From an uncultured Collinsella sp. (GTDB taxonomy: Bacteria > Actinomycetota > Coriobacteriia > Coriobacteriales > Coriobacteriaceae): a DNA stretch of 46,857 nucleotides. The notes beneath the pieces were generated by a model. The model was not told the DNA's origin, made no database searches, and saw only the letters and a list, made by a program, of their open reading frames with translations. The position numbers and the translations under genes are program-made. Positions within the stretch are counted from its first letter, which is position 1, and every line of letters begins with the position of its first letter. The stretch spans positions 1-46,857 of the forward strand of contig UQDE01000013.1 of the NCBI GenBank assembly GCA_900539735.1, written 5' to 3'. Positions 23,115 through 31,023 of the stretch are shown piece by piece.

Positions 23115-24119
23115 CTAACGCAAATCGCGCACCGTATCGCCCTCTACGAGCACACCGGGGATCAGCATGTGCTCCACGCCAGACGCACCCCCATCAGCGC
23201 CGGCAATCTTGTCGACCGCCCACATGCCGACGCGCTTGTTGTCAAAGCGCACCGTGGTCAGGCGACGGTCGGGCACGATATCGCCCAGGCTGTCATCAAC
23301 ACCCACCACGCTCACGTCCTCGGGCACACGCCTTCCGCACGACTCGAGCCCGCGAATGCAGCCGTATGCCATGGCATCGTTGGAAGCATAAATGGCCGTA
23401 CAGGTCGGATCTTCCGCCAGAGCCTGACCGGCAGCATATCCGCTCTGTGCCGTCCAATCCCCACGGACGAGTCGCGGCGGCTCAATTCCATGCGCGCGCA
23501 ATGTCTCGCGCCAGCCTTCCTCGCGCCGCATGCCCGAAAGTGAGCGCTCGGGACACGAGATAAAGTGCACGGTTTTGTGCCCCCGCCCCAGCAAGTACTC
23601 GACCACCTGGCGCGAGCAATCGAACTGGTCGTTATCGACCGTTGAACAGAGCGGGTGCTCCAGCATCGTAACGAGCACCGTCTGCATGCCGGGCAGCGGC
23701 TCGAAGGTGCCAAAGTCCGCCGGCATGCGATTCATGATCACGACCATGCCATCCACCGGCAGCGCGCTCATGCGCGACGATGCGCTCTCGAGGGTATAGG
23801 GATGTCCATCTACTTTAGTGAGGGTGATGGCATAGCCATGTTTGTCGGCCGCGGCGGCAAAGCCCTCCATACGGTCGAGGTTGCCGGTACCGGTAATGTT
23901 GAACATGGCGACGCCGACGGTCTTAAACTTGCCACGGCGCAGCGATCGACCGGCAAAATTGGGGCGATACCCCAGCTCGCGCATGGCGGCACGCACGCGT
24001 TCCTTGGTCTCGGGGCGCACGCTGGGCGAATCGTGCACCGTGCGCGAGACCGTCTGCTCCGAAACGCCCGCGAGGCGCGCCACGTCTTTGACGGATACCG
24101 ATTTTTTAACAGCGGCCAT
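23115..24119 (-). CDS. LacI family regulator of lac cassette 1
   Basis: The 334-residue LacI/GalR protein has HTH VKDVARLAGVSEQTVSRTVHD, hinge RPNFAGRSLRRGK and sensor-domain motifs IYASNDAMAYGCIRGLESCG and SVVGVDDSLGDI. The specificity pair in the recognition helix is Glu-Gln. It is divergent from the EIICB gene at 24477 across three AATGTTAACGTTGCCATT-type operators. lacF lies downstream on the same strand and may be co-transcribed in part. The ribosome-binding site is weak. Confidence 0.87.
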   Translation of the reverse strand: MAAVKKSVSVKDVARLAGVSEQTVSRTVHDSPSVRPETKERVRAAMRELGYRPNFAGRSLRRGKFKTVGVAMFNITGTGNLDRMEGFAAAADKHGYAITLTKVDGHPYTLESASSRMSALPVDGMVVIMNRMPADFGTFEPLPGMQTVLVTMLEHPLCSTVDNDQFDCSRQVVEYLLGRGHKTVHFISCPERSLSGMRREEGWRETLRAHGIEPPRLVRGDWTAQSGYAAGQALAEDPTCTAIYASNDAMAYGCIRGLESCGRRVPEDVSVVGVDDSLGDIVPDRRLTTVRFDNKRVGMWAVDKIAGADGGASGVEHMLIPGVLVEGDTVRDLR

Positions 24120-24132
24120 AGGTCGATCTTTC

Positions 24133-24415
24133 TATGTCAACGATGCCATTGGTGGCACCCTACGCAGTCAAATGAAACGTCTTCAAGTATATCTAACGCC
24201 TCCCCCACCATACGCTCACCACCCAAAACCTACCGTTCACCGACATTTTTGCTTCCCCGAACGGCTTTTGTCGCCCTAATGTTAACGTTGCCATTGTGCA
24301 AACACAGAGCTACCGGGCGGCTCAAACGTTTACGCGTAAGGAATCGACGGTTCGCAGGCACAGGAACCACCGGTTCGCGTCTTTTTTTGTGTCACAAAAT
24401 GGCAACGTCAACATT
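24133..24415. promoter_or_regulatory. Cassette 1 control region: three LacI operators and activator-like repeats
   Basis: Operators lie at 24133-24150 (TATGTCAACGATGCCATT), 24278-24295 (AATGTTAACGTTGCCATT) and 24398-24415 (AATGGCAACGTCAACATT, inverted). ACCGTTCAC is at 24232, with the weaker TACGCTCAC exactly 21 bp before it. The last operator ends 61 bp before the EIICB start. No gene is seen. Confidence 0.65.
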
Positions 24416-24476
24416 TTGGCAACCGAAAGTCAAAAGCTACCATCGTTGCTAACCCACCGACTCTTAGGAGCATTGC

Positions 24477-26243
24477 ATGGAGCAACTCATCGCCATCATC
24501 GAAAAGGGCCAGCCCTTTTTCAACGCGATCGCCCGCAACAAGTACCTCAAGGCGATCCGCGACGGCTTTATCTCCGTCATCCCCATCATCATCTTCTCGT
24601 CCATCTTCTGCCTGGTAGCCTCGGTCCCCAACATCTGGGGTTTCTACTGGCCCGATGACATCAACAACGCCCTGTGGAAGTGCTACAACTACTCCATGGG
24701 CATCCTGGCCATCGCCTGCGCCGCCACCACGGCCAAGCACTTCGCCGACGCTCAGAACCGCGATCTGCCCAAGAACAACCAGATCAACTTCATCTCGTGC
24801 ATGTGCGCGGCCATCATCGGCTTCTTGCTCCTTTCGAGCGACACGATCGCCACGGACGCCGCCAGCGGTTTCAACACCACCTACCTTGGTTCCAAGGGCC
24901 TGCTGACCGCCTTCATCGCTGCGTTTGTGACTGGCATCATCTACAAGTTCTTCATTAAGCGCAACATCACCGTCAAGATGCCCGAGCAGGTTCCGCCCAA
25001 CATTTCGCAGACCTTTAAGGACATCATCCCCTTCTCCGTTTGCATCACCGTCTTTTGGGTCTTTGACATCACCTTCCGCGCTGCTTTTGGCTTCTGCTTT
25101 GCCCAGGGCGTCATCCAGGTGTTCCAGCCCCTGTTCACCGCTGCCGACGGCTATATCGGCCTCGCTGTGATCTACGGCGCCATGAGCCTCTTCTGGTTCG
25201 TGGGCGTCCACGGCCCCTCGATCGTCGAGCCCGCCATCGCCGCCGCTCTCGTTGCCAACATGACCGACAACCTGGCTGCGTTCCAGGCTGGCCAGCACGC
25301 TTCCGCTGTCCTGACCCAGGGTGCCCAGTACTTCGTCGTCTGCATGGGTGGCACCGGCGCCACGCTCGTCCTGGTCTTTATGTTCTGCTTCCTGGCCAAG
25401 TCCCAGGAGATGCGCGCCGTCGGTAAGGCCGCCATCGTCCCCGTGTGCTTTGCCGTCAACGAGCCGCTGCTGTTCGCCGCACCCATCGTGCTCAATCCCG
25501 TCTTCTTTGTCCCGTTTGTCTTTGCCCCGATCGCCAACATCTGGATCCTCAAGATCTTTATCGACTTCTTGGGCATGAACGGCTTTATGTACACCCTGCC
25601 CTGGACCGTCCCCGGCCCCATCGGCACCATCATGGGCCTGGGCTTCCAGCCGCTCGCCTTTGTGATGCTCGCCCTTATCCTGGTCGTCGACTTTGTTCTG
25701 TACTATCCGTTCTTCCGTGCCTATGACGCCCAGAAGTGCGCCGAGGAGGCCGAGATTTCCCAGGAGGAGCTCGCCGCCAAGAACGCCGAGAAGGCCGCCA
25801 AGCTTAACGATGCCTTCCAGGGCAAGGCTGACGCCAAGAGCGTTGCCGCCGGCGCTGCTGCCGAGGCTGTAAAGACCGATGCTCCCGCCGCTGTCGCCGT
25901 TGAGGCAACGACCGCCAGCGACCTCAACGGCAAGCGCGTACTCGTGCTCTGCCAGGGTGGCGGAACCTCGGGCCTGCTCGCCAACGCGCTGGCCAAGGCC
26001 GCCAAGGAGCGCGGCATCAATCTTGAGACCGCTGCCGAGGCCTATGGCAACCACGTGGACATGCTCCCCGACTTCGATCTGGTCGTCCTGGCCCCGCAGG
26101 CCGCAAGCTACCTGGCCGACCTGCAGAAGGACTGCGAGCGCGTGGGCAACAAGTGCGTCGCCTGCCGTGGCAAGCAGTACATCGAGCTCTCCCAGAACGG
26201 CGATAAGTCTCTCGCCTTCGTCTCCGAGCAGCTTTCGAAGTAA
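24477..26243 (+). CDS. PTS lactose-family EIICB permease, cassette 1
   Basis: Imports and phosphorylates a beta-galactoside or beta-glucoside. The 588 residues resemble LacE. An EIIC domain (about 1-430) has many membrane segments and the conserved motifs WFVGVHGPSIVEP and CFAVNEPLLFAAPIVLNP. An Ala/Glu-rich linker of about 60 residues leads to an EIIB domain (about 484-588) with the phosphorylated cysteine at 492 in VLVLCQGGGTSGLLANAL. GGAG precedes the ATG. The GH1 gene follows after 66 bp with an intergenic hairpin. It is a LacE-type protein, but the sugar cannot be fixed from sequence. Confidence 0.9.
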   Translation: MEQLIAIIEKGQPFFNAIARNKYLKAIRDGFISVIPIIIFSSIFCLVASVPNIWGFYWPDDINNALWKCYNYSMGILAIACAATTAKHFADAQNRDLPKNNQINFISCMCAAIIGFLLLSSDTIATDAASGFNTTYLGSKGLLTAFIAAFVTGIIYKFFIKRNITVKMPEQVPPNISQTFKDIIPFSVCITVFWVFDITFRAAFGFCFAQGVIQVFQPLFTAADGYIGLAVIYGAMSLFWFVGVHGPSIVEPAIAAALVANMTDNLAAFQAGQHASAVLTQGAQYFVVCMGGTGATLVLVFMFCFLAKSQEMRAVGKAAIVPVCFAVNEPLLFAAPIVLNPVFFVPFVFAPIANIWILKIFIDFLGMNGFMYTLPWTVPGPIGTIMGLGFQPLAFVMLALILVVDFVLYYPFFRAYDAQKCAEEAEISQEELAAKNAEKAAKLNDAFQGKADAKSVAAGAAAEAVKTDAPAAVAVEATTASDLNGKRVLVLCQGGGTSGLLANALAKAAKERGINLETAAEAYGNHVDMLPDFDLVVLAPQAASYLADLQKDCERVGNKCVACRGKQYIELSQNGDKSLAFVSEQLSK

Positions 26244-26252
26244 GTAACGCTC

Positions 26253-26286
26253 AGGGCCAGCCGACCATCCACAGCCGGCTGGCCCT
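26253..26286 (+). terminator. Hairpin between EIICB and GH1 genes of cassette 1
   Basis: AGGGCCAGCCG pairs with CGGCTGGCCCT, followed by only TCGATTT. It is probably a processing site or attenuating terminator that sets different levels of the two products. Confidence 0.5.
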
Positions 26287-26309
26287 TCGATTTAGACGAT
26301 TGGATCATC

Positions 26310-27749
26310 ATGTCCGTTAACCCTGCTAGCGTCACCAACCCGCCTGCGCAGTTTCCCGAGGGCTTTGTCTTTGGCGGCGCCACCGCTGCCTACCAGGTAG
26401 AGGGCGAGACCCGCACCCACGGTAAGGGCAAGGTTGCCTGGGACGACTTCCTGGAGGCCCAGGGGCGCTTCTCCCCCGATCCCGCTTCGGACTTCTACAA
26501 CCAGTACCCCGTCGACTTGGAGCTGTGCGAGGAGTTCGGTATCAACGGCATCCGCCTCTCCATCGCCTGGAGCCGCATCTTCCCCAACGGTACCGGCGAA
26601 ATCAACCCCGAGGGTGTCCAGTTCTACCACGACCTCTTCGCCGAGTGCCACAAGCACCACGTTGAGCCGTTTGTCACGCTGCATCACTTCGATACGCCGC
26701 TTCCCCTCTTTGAGAAGGGCGACTTCCTCAACCGCGAGACCATCGACGCCTTTGTGGACTTTGCCACCTTCTGCTTTAAGGAGTACGCCGACCAGGTAAC
26801 CTACTGGTTCACCTTTAACGAGATCTGGGCCGACGCCTCCAACACCTACATTGAGGGCACCTTCCCCGGTGGCGTCAAGGCGCATCTGGCCGAGGCCTTC
26901 CAGTGCGAGCACAACATGATGCTCGCCCACGCCAAGGCCGTGCTGGCCTTCCACAACGGCGGCTTTAAGGGCAAGATCGGCGTCATTCAGTCGCTGGAGT
27001 TTAAGTATCCGCTCAACGAGAACGACCCCGCCGACATCAAGGCCGCCAACAACGAGCACGTGCTGCAGAACCAGTTTCTGCTCGACGCCACCTTCCGCGG
27101 CGACTATGCCCCCGACACCCTCGAGTGCGCCAACCGCCTGGCTGCCGTCTCAGGCGGCACCATCGAGATCCTGGACGAGGACCTCGAGATTATGCGCGAG
27201 GCCGCGCTCTACAACGACTACCTGGGCGTTAACAACTACCAGTGCCGCTTCCTCAAGGCTTACGATGGCGAGAACGACCTGCACCACAACGGTACGGGCG
27301 AGAAGGGCACCGGCCGCTGGCGCGTTAAGGGTATTGGCGAGCATGTGAACAAGCCTGGTATCCCCACCACCGACTGGGACTGGATCATCTATCCCGAGGG
27401 CCTGTTCGATCTGCTCGTCTACATTAAGCAGCGCTACCCCAACTACAAGCAGATCTTCATCACCGAGAACGGCATGGGCTACAAGGACCCCTACAAGGAC
27501 GGTTTTGTGGACGACCAGCCGCGCATCGACTACATCGAGCAGCACCTGCGCTGGTTGCTCAAGGCCATGGAGGTTGGCGTCAACGTGGGCGGCTACTTCC
27601 TGTGGAGCCTGCAGGATCAGTTCTCCTGGACCAATGGCTACAACAAGCGTTACGGCTTCTTCTACGTTGACTTTGAAACCCAGAAGCGCACGCCCAAGGC
27701 AAGCGCATACTGGTATAAGCACGTGGCGCAGACCCGTCGTCTGGACTAG
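26310..27749 (+). CDS. GH1 6-phospho-beta-galactosidase, cassette 1
   Basis: Hydrolyses the phosphorylated disaccharide made by the permease. The 479-residue GH1 enzyme is very like LacG: FVFGGATAAYQVEG at the start, acid/base Glu171 in FTFNE and nucleophile Glu386 in ITENG. Near the C-terminus, FSWTNGYNKRYG holds the Ser-(7)-Lys-X-Tyr phosphate clamp (439, 446, 448) with the adjacent Trp440 that marks 6-phospho-galactosides rather than glucosides. The substrate is therefore probably lactose 6-phosphate or a related galactoside. The ribosome-binding site is weak (GGAT). The cassette ends at a strong terminator. Confidence 0.9.
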   Translation: MSVNPASVTNPPAQFPEGFVFGGATAAYQVEGETRTHGKGKVAWDDFLEAQGRFSPDPASDFYNQYPVDLELCEEFGINGIRLSIAWSRIFPNGTGEINPEGVQFYHDLFAECHKHHVEPFVTLHHFDTPLPLFEKGDFLNRETIDAFVDFATFCFKEYADQVTYWFTFNEIWADASNTYIEGTFPGGVKAHLAEAFQCEHNMMLAHAKAVLAFHNGGFKGKIGVIQSLEFKYPLNENDPADIKAANNEHVLQNQFLLDATFRGDYAPDTLECANRLAAVSGGTIEILDEDLEIMREAALYNDYLGVNNYQCRFLKAYDGENDLHHNGTGEKGTGRWRVKGIGEHVNKPGIPTTDWDWIIYPEGLFDLLVYIKQRYPNYKQIFITENGMGYKDPYKDGFVDDQPRIDYIEQHLRWLLKAMEVGVNVGGYFLWSLQDQFSWTNGYNKRYGFFYVDFETQKRTPKASAYWYKHVAQTRRLD

Positions 27750-27809
27750 CGGCTTGCGACGAGCGGTTGGCGGAATTGCACCGCCCACATAACCTGTCCC
27801 CATTTCTCA

Positions 27810-27853
27810 GCCGGGGGCGGCACGTCACACGGCGCGCCGCCCCCGGCCTTTTT
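27810..27853 (+). terminator. Terminator of cassette 1
   Basis: GCCGGGGGCGGC pairs with GCCGCCCCCGGC followed by CTTTTT. CCTGTCCCCATT, the recurring GTCCCC word, lies just upstream. Confidence 0.85.
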
Positions 27854-27873
27854 GGGCGGTTCGGGGTCCGTTT

Positions 27874-28011
27874 GTCTCAATCTGTAACATCTAGCCGAGT
27901 TTTTGGGTCCTAGCTGTTACAGATTGAGACGAACAGGATTGCTCTTTCCGAAGAATCTAAATCTGTAACACGTAGCCCGCTTTTGACCGTCTACCTGTTA
28001 CAAATCGAGAC
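27874..28011. repeat. Twin 57-nt palindromic repeat, locus 2
   Basis: Units lie at 27874-27930 and 27955-28011, 81 nt from start to start. The first has perfect 16-nt arms; the second has TCTAAATCTG against CAAATCGAGA. It lies between the convergent GH1 and LacI genes. Confidence 0.85.
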
Positions 28012-28025
28012 AGACGGAGTAGGAC

Positions 28026-29054
28026 CTAACCCCGTATGTCCCTAACAGTCGAGCGTTCGACCAGCGTGCTCGGCACATGAATCGCCTCGATAGACGAGCT
28101 CTCTCCAATCGCCGCCTCAAACGCAAGCTTACCGACACCGCGCAAATCAAATCGCAGCGTCGTCAGCCGATTGTGAGGAACAAGTCCCTCGAGTGCGTCG
28201 TCGATACCAACCACGCTCACGTCGTCGGGCACGGACAGGCCCGCGTTCTCGAGCGCGGCGATAACGCCCAGCGCCATCTGGTCATTTGCCGCAAGCACGG
28301 CAGTCGGCGTCTGCGACCCGCCGGCAAGCACCTCGGCCGCAATCCGCTCGCCCATGGCGTACCCACTGTCCGCACTCCAATCGCCACGCAGCATCGGAGC
28401 GGCATCGACATGAGCACGACCCAGCGTATCGCGCCAACCGGCCTCACGAAAACGCGAGGAAATCGAGTTTTCCGGACCCGCCACAAACCGCATATTCGAG
28501 TGACCATGTTCCAGCAGATAATTGGTCAACAGCTCGCACGAACCATACTGGTCGGAGTCGATCGTCGTGCAGCGCGGATGCGCATACATGGACAGGATGA
28601 CCGTTCGCACTCCCGGCTGGGGAACAAACTCCTCAAAATCGGGAGCCATGCGGTTCATGTTGAGAATCATGCCGTCGACGGGTCGCTCGACCATGCGGCG
28701 CGAGGCATCGGCAAGTGCATAGGGCTTGTCGCCGCCCATCTCGATCATAGTGACGGCAAAATCATGCTCGCGCGCCGCTTGCATGATACCCTCGAGCGTC
28801 GCCAGGTTACCGACACGTGTGATGTTGTACATGCACAGGCCAATAGAACGATACGACCCGCCGCGCAACGCCGCTCCAGCAAAATTGGGACGAAAGCCCA
28901 GCTCTTCCATGGCGGCCAGCACACGCTTGCGCGTCTTTTCCGTCACGTTGGGCATACCGTTGACCACGCGAGACACAGTCTGGCGGCTCACGCCAGCGAG
29001 CGCCGCAACCTCTGCCGCGCTCGCCGAACGACCATTCCTTGTCTGCTGATCCAT
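28026..29054 (-). CDS. LacI family regulator of lac cassette 2
   Basis: The 342-residue LacI/GalR protein has HTH AAEVAALAGVSRQTVSRVVNG, hinge RPNFAGAALRGGS and sensor motifs VLAANDQMALGVIAALENAG and SVVGIDDALEGL. The recognition pair is Arg-Gln. ATG 29054 is chosen for GGAAGG upstream; an in-frame ATG at 29111 would add an unusual N-terminal tail. It is divergent from the GH1 gene at 29399, with three operators of the AATGTTCACGTGCTCATT type between them. Confidence 0.87.
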   Translation of the reverse strand: MDQQTRNGRSASAAEVAALAGVSRQTVSRVVNGMPNVTEKTRKRVLAAMEELGFRPNFAGAALRGGSYRSIGLCMYNITRVGNLATLEGIMQAAREHDFAVTMIEMGGDKPYALADASRRMVERPVDGMILNMNRMAPDFEEFVPQPGVRTVILSMYAHPRCTTIDSDQYGSCELLTNYLLEHGHSNMRFVAGPENSISSRFREAGWRDTLGRAHVDAAPMLRGDWSADSGYAMGERIAAEVLAGGSQTPTAVLAANDQMALGVIAALENAGLSVPDDVSVVGIDDALEGLVPHNRLTTLRFDLRGVGKLAFEAAIGESSSIEAIHVPSTLVERSTVRDIRG

Positions 29055-29113
29055 GCCTTCCACGCTAACCTGCTTCCCAACTATTCCCCGCGCCCATGGC
29101 GCATCGTACATAC

Positions 29114-29285
29114 ATTGATAACGTGCTCATGATACCCGAGCCATATACCACAACATGAAAACTTCTGTCAATCAAAACCGCTTACCGAACAAATACAACC
29201 GTTCGCAGCTGTTTGAAGTTGTTTTGTTTCTATACATCCCAGCCGGATGTTAACGTGCTCATTGTCAAATGTTCACGTGCTCATT
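29114..29285. promoter_or_regulatory. Cassette 2 control region: three LacI operators and 21-bp direct repeat
   Basis: Operators lie at 29114-29132 (core GATAACGTGCTCAT), 29247-29263 (ATGTTAACGTGCTCATT) and 29268-29285 (AATGTTCACGTGCTCATT); the last two centres are 21 bp apart. ACCGCTTAC (29177) and ACCGTTCGC (29198) form the 21-bp-spaced pair, ending 24 bp before TATACA (29231-29236), a fitting -10 for activation from the -35 region. Confidence 0.65.
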
Positions 29286-29398
29286 TTGGTTCTAATCATT
29301 TTAAGATAGTGTTTATCGGGCTTTTTCACCGCTGAACGCTAACCAGGGAGCCTCCTGAGCGCAAACGCACAATATCGAACAGCGAGACGAGAGGATGT

Positions 29399-30847
29399 AT
29401 GCATATGTCTTTGCTAAACCGCGTACAGCAGCTGCCGAAGGGCTTTGTTTGGGGCGCCGCAACCGCCGCGTACCAAACGGAAGGTTCCACGAAGGTGGCA
29501 GGCAAGGGTAAGACCATGTGGGACGATTACCTTGTCGCCCAGGGTCGCTTTTTGCCCGACCCGGCCAGTGATTTCTACAACCGCTACGAGGAGGATATCC
29601 GCCTTTCTGCCGAGCATGGACTCAACGCCATTCGTGTGTCCATCGCCTGGACCCGCATCTTCCCCAACGGCGACGATGCCGAACCCCTCGCCGAGGGCGT
29701 TAAGCACTACCACGAGCTGTTCGCCTGCTGCAAAAAGTATGGCGTCGAGCCCTATGTGTCCCTGCATCACTTTGACTCCCCCGCCGCCCTGTTCAACCAG
29801 GGCGACTGGCTCAACCGCAAGACCGTCGACGCCTATGTGCGCTATGCCGAGTTCTGCTTCCGCGAGTTCCGCGAGGTCAAGAATTGGTTCACCATCAACG
29901 AGCTCATCAGCCTCTCGCACTCCCAATACATCCAAGGCAACTTCCCGCCCAACCATCACTTTGATGTGACGAGCGGCATCCAGAGCCAGCACAACGAGCT
30001 CGTTGCCCACGCCCGCGCCGTCAACCTGTATAAGGATCTTGACGAGACCGAGCACCTGGGCGGACGCATTGGCATGGTCAACGTCCTGACGCCGGCATAT
30101 CCTGCCACCGACTCGCCCGCCGACCAGCACGCCGCCGACCTGTACAACGCCTTCTACACCGACTTCATCATGGACGGCGCCTTCCTGGGTCACTACTCCG
30201 CGCGCACCCTCTCACTCATCAACGAGATTCTGCGTGCCAACAACGCCACACTTACGGTTGAGGACAGCGACATGGAGGAGCTCGCCAAGGCGGCGCCCCG
30301 CAACGATATGTTCGGCCTCAACTACTATCAGTCGGCGTTTATCGCCGCCTACGATGGCGAGTCCACCAACAGCTTTAACGGCACCGGAGACAAGGGCACC
30401 TCGTGCTTTAAGTTTAAGGGCGTCGGGCAGCAGGTCGATATGCCGGGTATCCCCACCACCGACTGGGATTGGCTCATCTACCCGCAAGGCCTCTACGACA
30501 CGCTCAAGCACATCAGCGCCACCTATCCCAACCTCCCCGTCATCTATATCACCGAAAACGGCCTGGGCCACAAGGACCCCGAGCCCGACGCAAACGGCAT
30601 CGTCGCCGATCCCGAGCGCATCGACTTTGTCGACCAGCACATGGAGAAGGTGCTCCAGGCGCGCGCCGAGGGCGTCGACGTCCAGGGCTACTTTATCTGG
30701 AGCCTGCAGGACCAGTTCTCGTGGGCCAATGGCTATAACAAGCGCTACGGCCTGTTCTACATCGACTTCGACACGCAAAAACGCTACATCAAGCAGTCGG
30801 CACTCTGGTACAAGGAGCTCGCCGACACTATGGCGGACGCGCAGTAG
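29399..30847 (+). CDS. GH1 6-phospho-beta-galactosidase-type enzyme, cassette 2
   Basis: The 482-residue GH1 enzyme has FVWGAATAAYQTEG at the start, acid/base Glu168 in the variant motif FTINE, and nucleophile Glu386 in ITENG. FSWANGYNKRYG carries the phosphate clamp Ser441, Lys448 and Tyr450 with Trp442. It is the most divergent of the three paralogues and stands before its EIICB gene, the reverse of the other two cassettes. GAGAGG precedes the ATG at 29399; a second ATG at 29405 is possible. Specificity for 6-phospho-beta-galactosides is inferred from the Trp. Confidence 0.88.
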   Translation: MHMSLLNRVQQLPKGFVWGAATAAYQTEGSTKVAGKGKTMWDDYLVAQGRFLPDPASDFYNRYEEDIRLSAEHGLNAIRVSIAWTRIFPNGDDAEPLAEGVKHYHELFACCKKYGVEPYVSLHHFDSPAALFNQGDWLNRKTVDAYVRYAEFCFREFREVKNWFTINELISLSHSQYIQGNFPPNHHFDVTSGIQSQHNELVAHARAVNLYKDLDETEHLGGRIGMVNVLTPAYPATDSPADQHAADLYNAFYTDFIMDGAFLGHYSARTLSLINEILRANNATLTVEDSDMEELAKAAPRNDMFGLNYYQSAFIAAYDGESTNSFNGTGDKGTSCFKFKGVGQQVDMPGIPTTDWDWLIYPQGLYDTLKHISATYPNLPVIYITENGLGHKDPEPDANGIVADPERIDFVDQHMEKVLQARAEGVDVQGYFIWSLQDQFSWANGYNKRYGLFYIDFDTQKRYIKQSALWYKELADTMADAQ

Positions 30848-30873
30848 CGCATCGCCTCGCTTTCCCCCGAGAA

Positions 30874-30910
30874 GGGAGCGGCCCTATGCGATACAAACCC
30901 AGCCGCTCCC
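30874..30910 (+). terminator. Hairpin between GH1 and EIICB genes of cassette 2
   Basis: GGGAGCGGC pairs with GCCGCTCCC, followed by CTCTCTCCCC, not a clean T run. It is probably a weak or regulatory hairpin within the operon, whose intergenic gap is 176 bp. Confidence 0.4.
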
Positions 30911-31023
30911 CTCTCTCCCCCTGGGACCGACCCCGCCTGCACCCGGGCTTTTAGCAAGCGGGAGACCATATAGGTTTTCAACGTCCATGCCATTAAGATT
31001 TCATGCAAAGAGGAGCGTGAACT

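Noticed and set aside
22305..23543. 412-codon plus-strand frame across lacF and the LacI gene
   Set aside because: It runs antisense through two well-supported genes, their terminator and the AT-rich intergenic region.
24408..26054. 548-codon open frame antisense to the cassette 1 EIICB gene
   Set aside because: Same cause; the sense gene has an intact active-site cysteine and a ribosome-binding site.
27874..28011. Twin palindromic repeats as a CRISPR array
   Set aside because: Only two units per locus, the units are themselves palindromic, spacers are shared between loci, and no cas genes are present.
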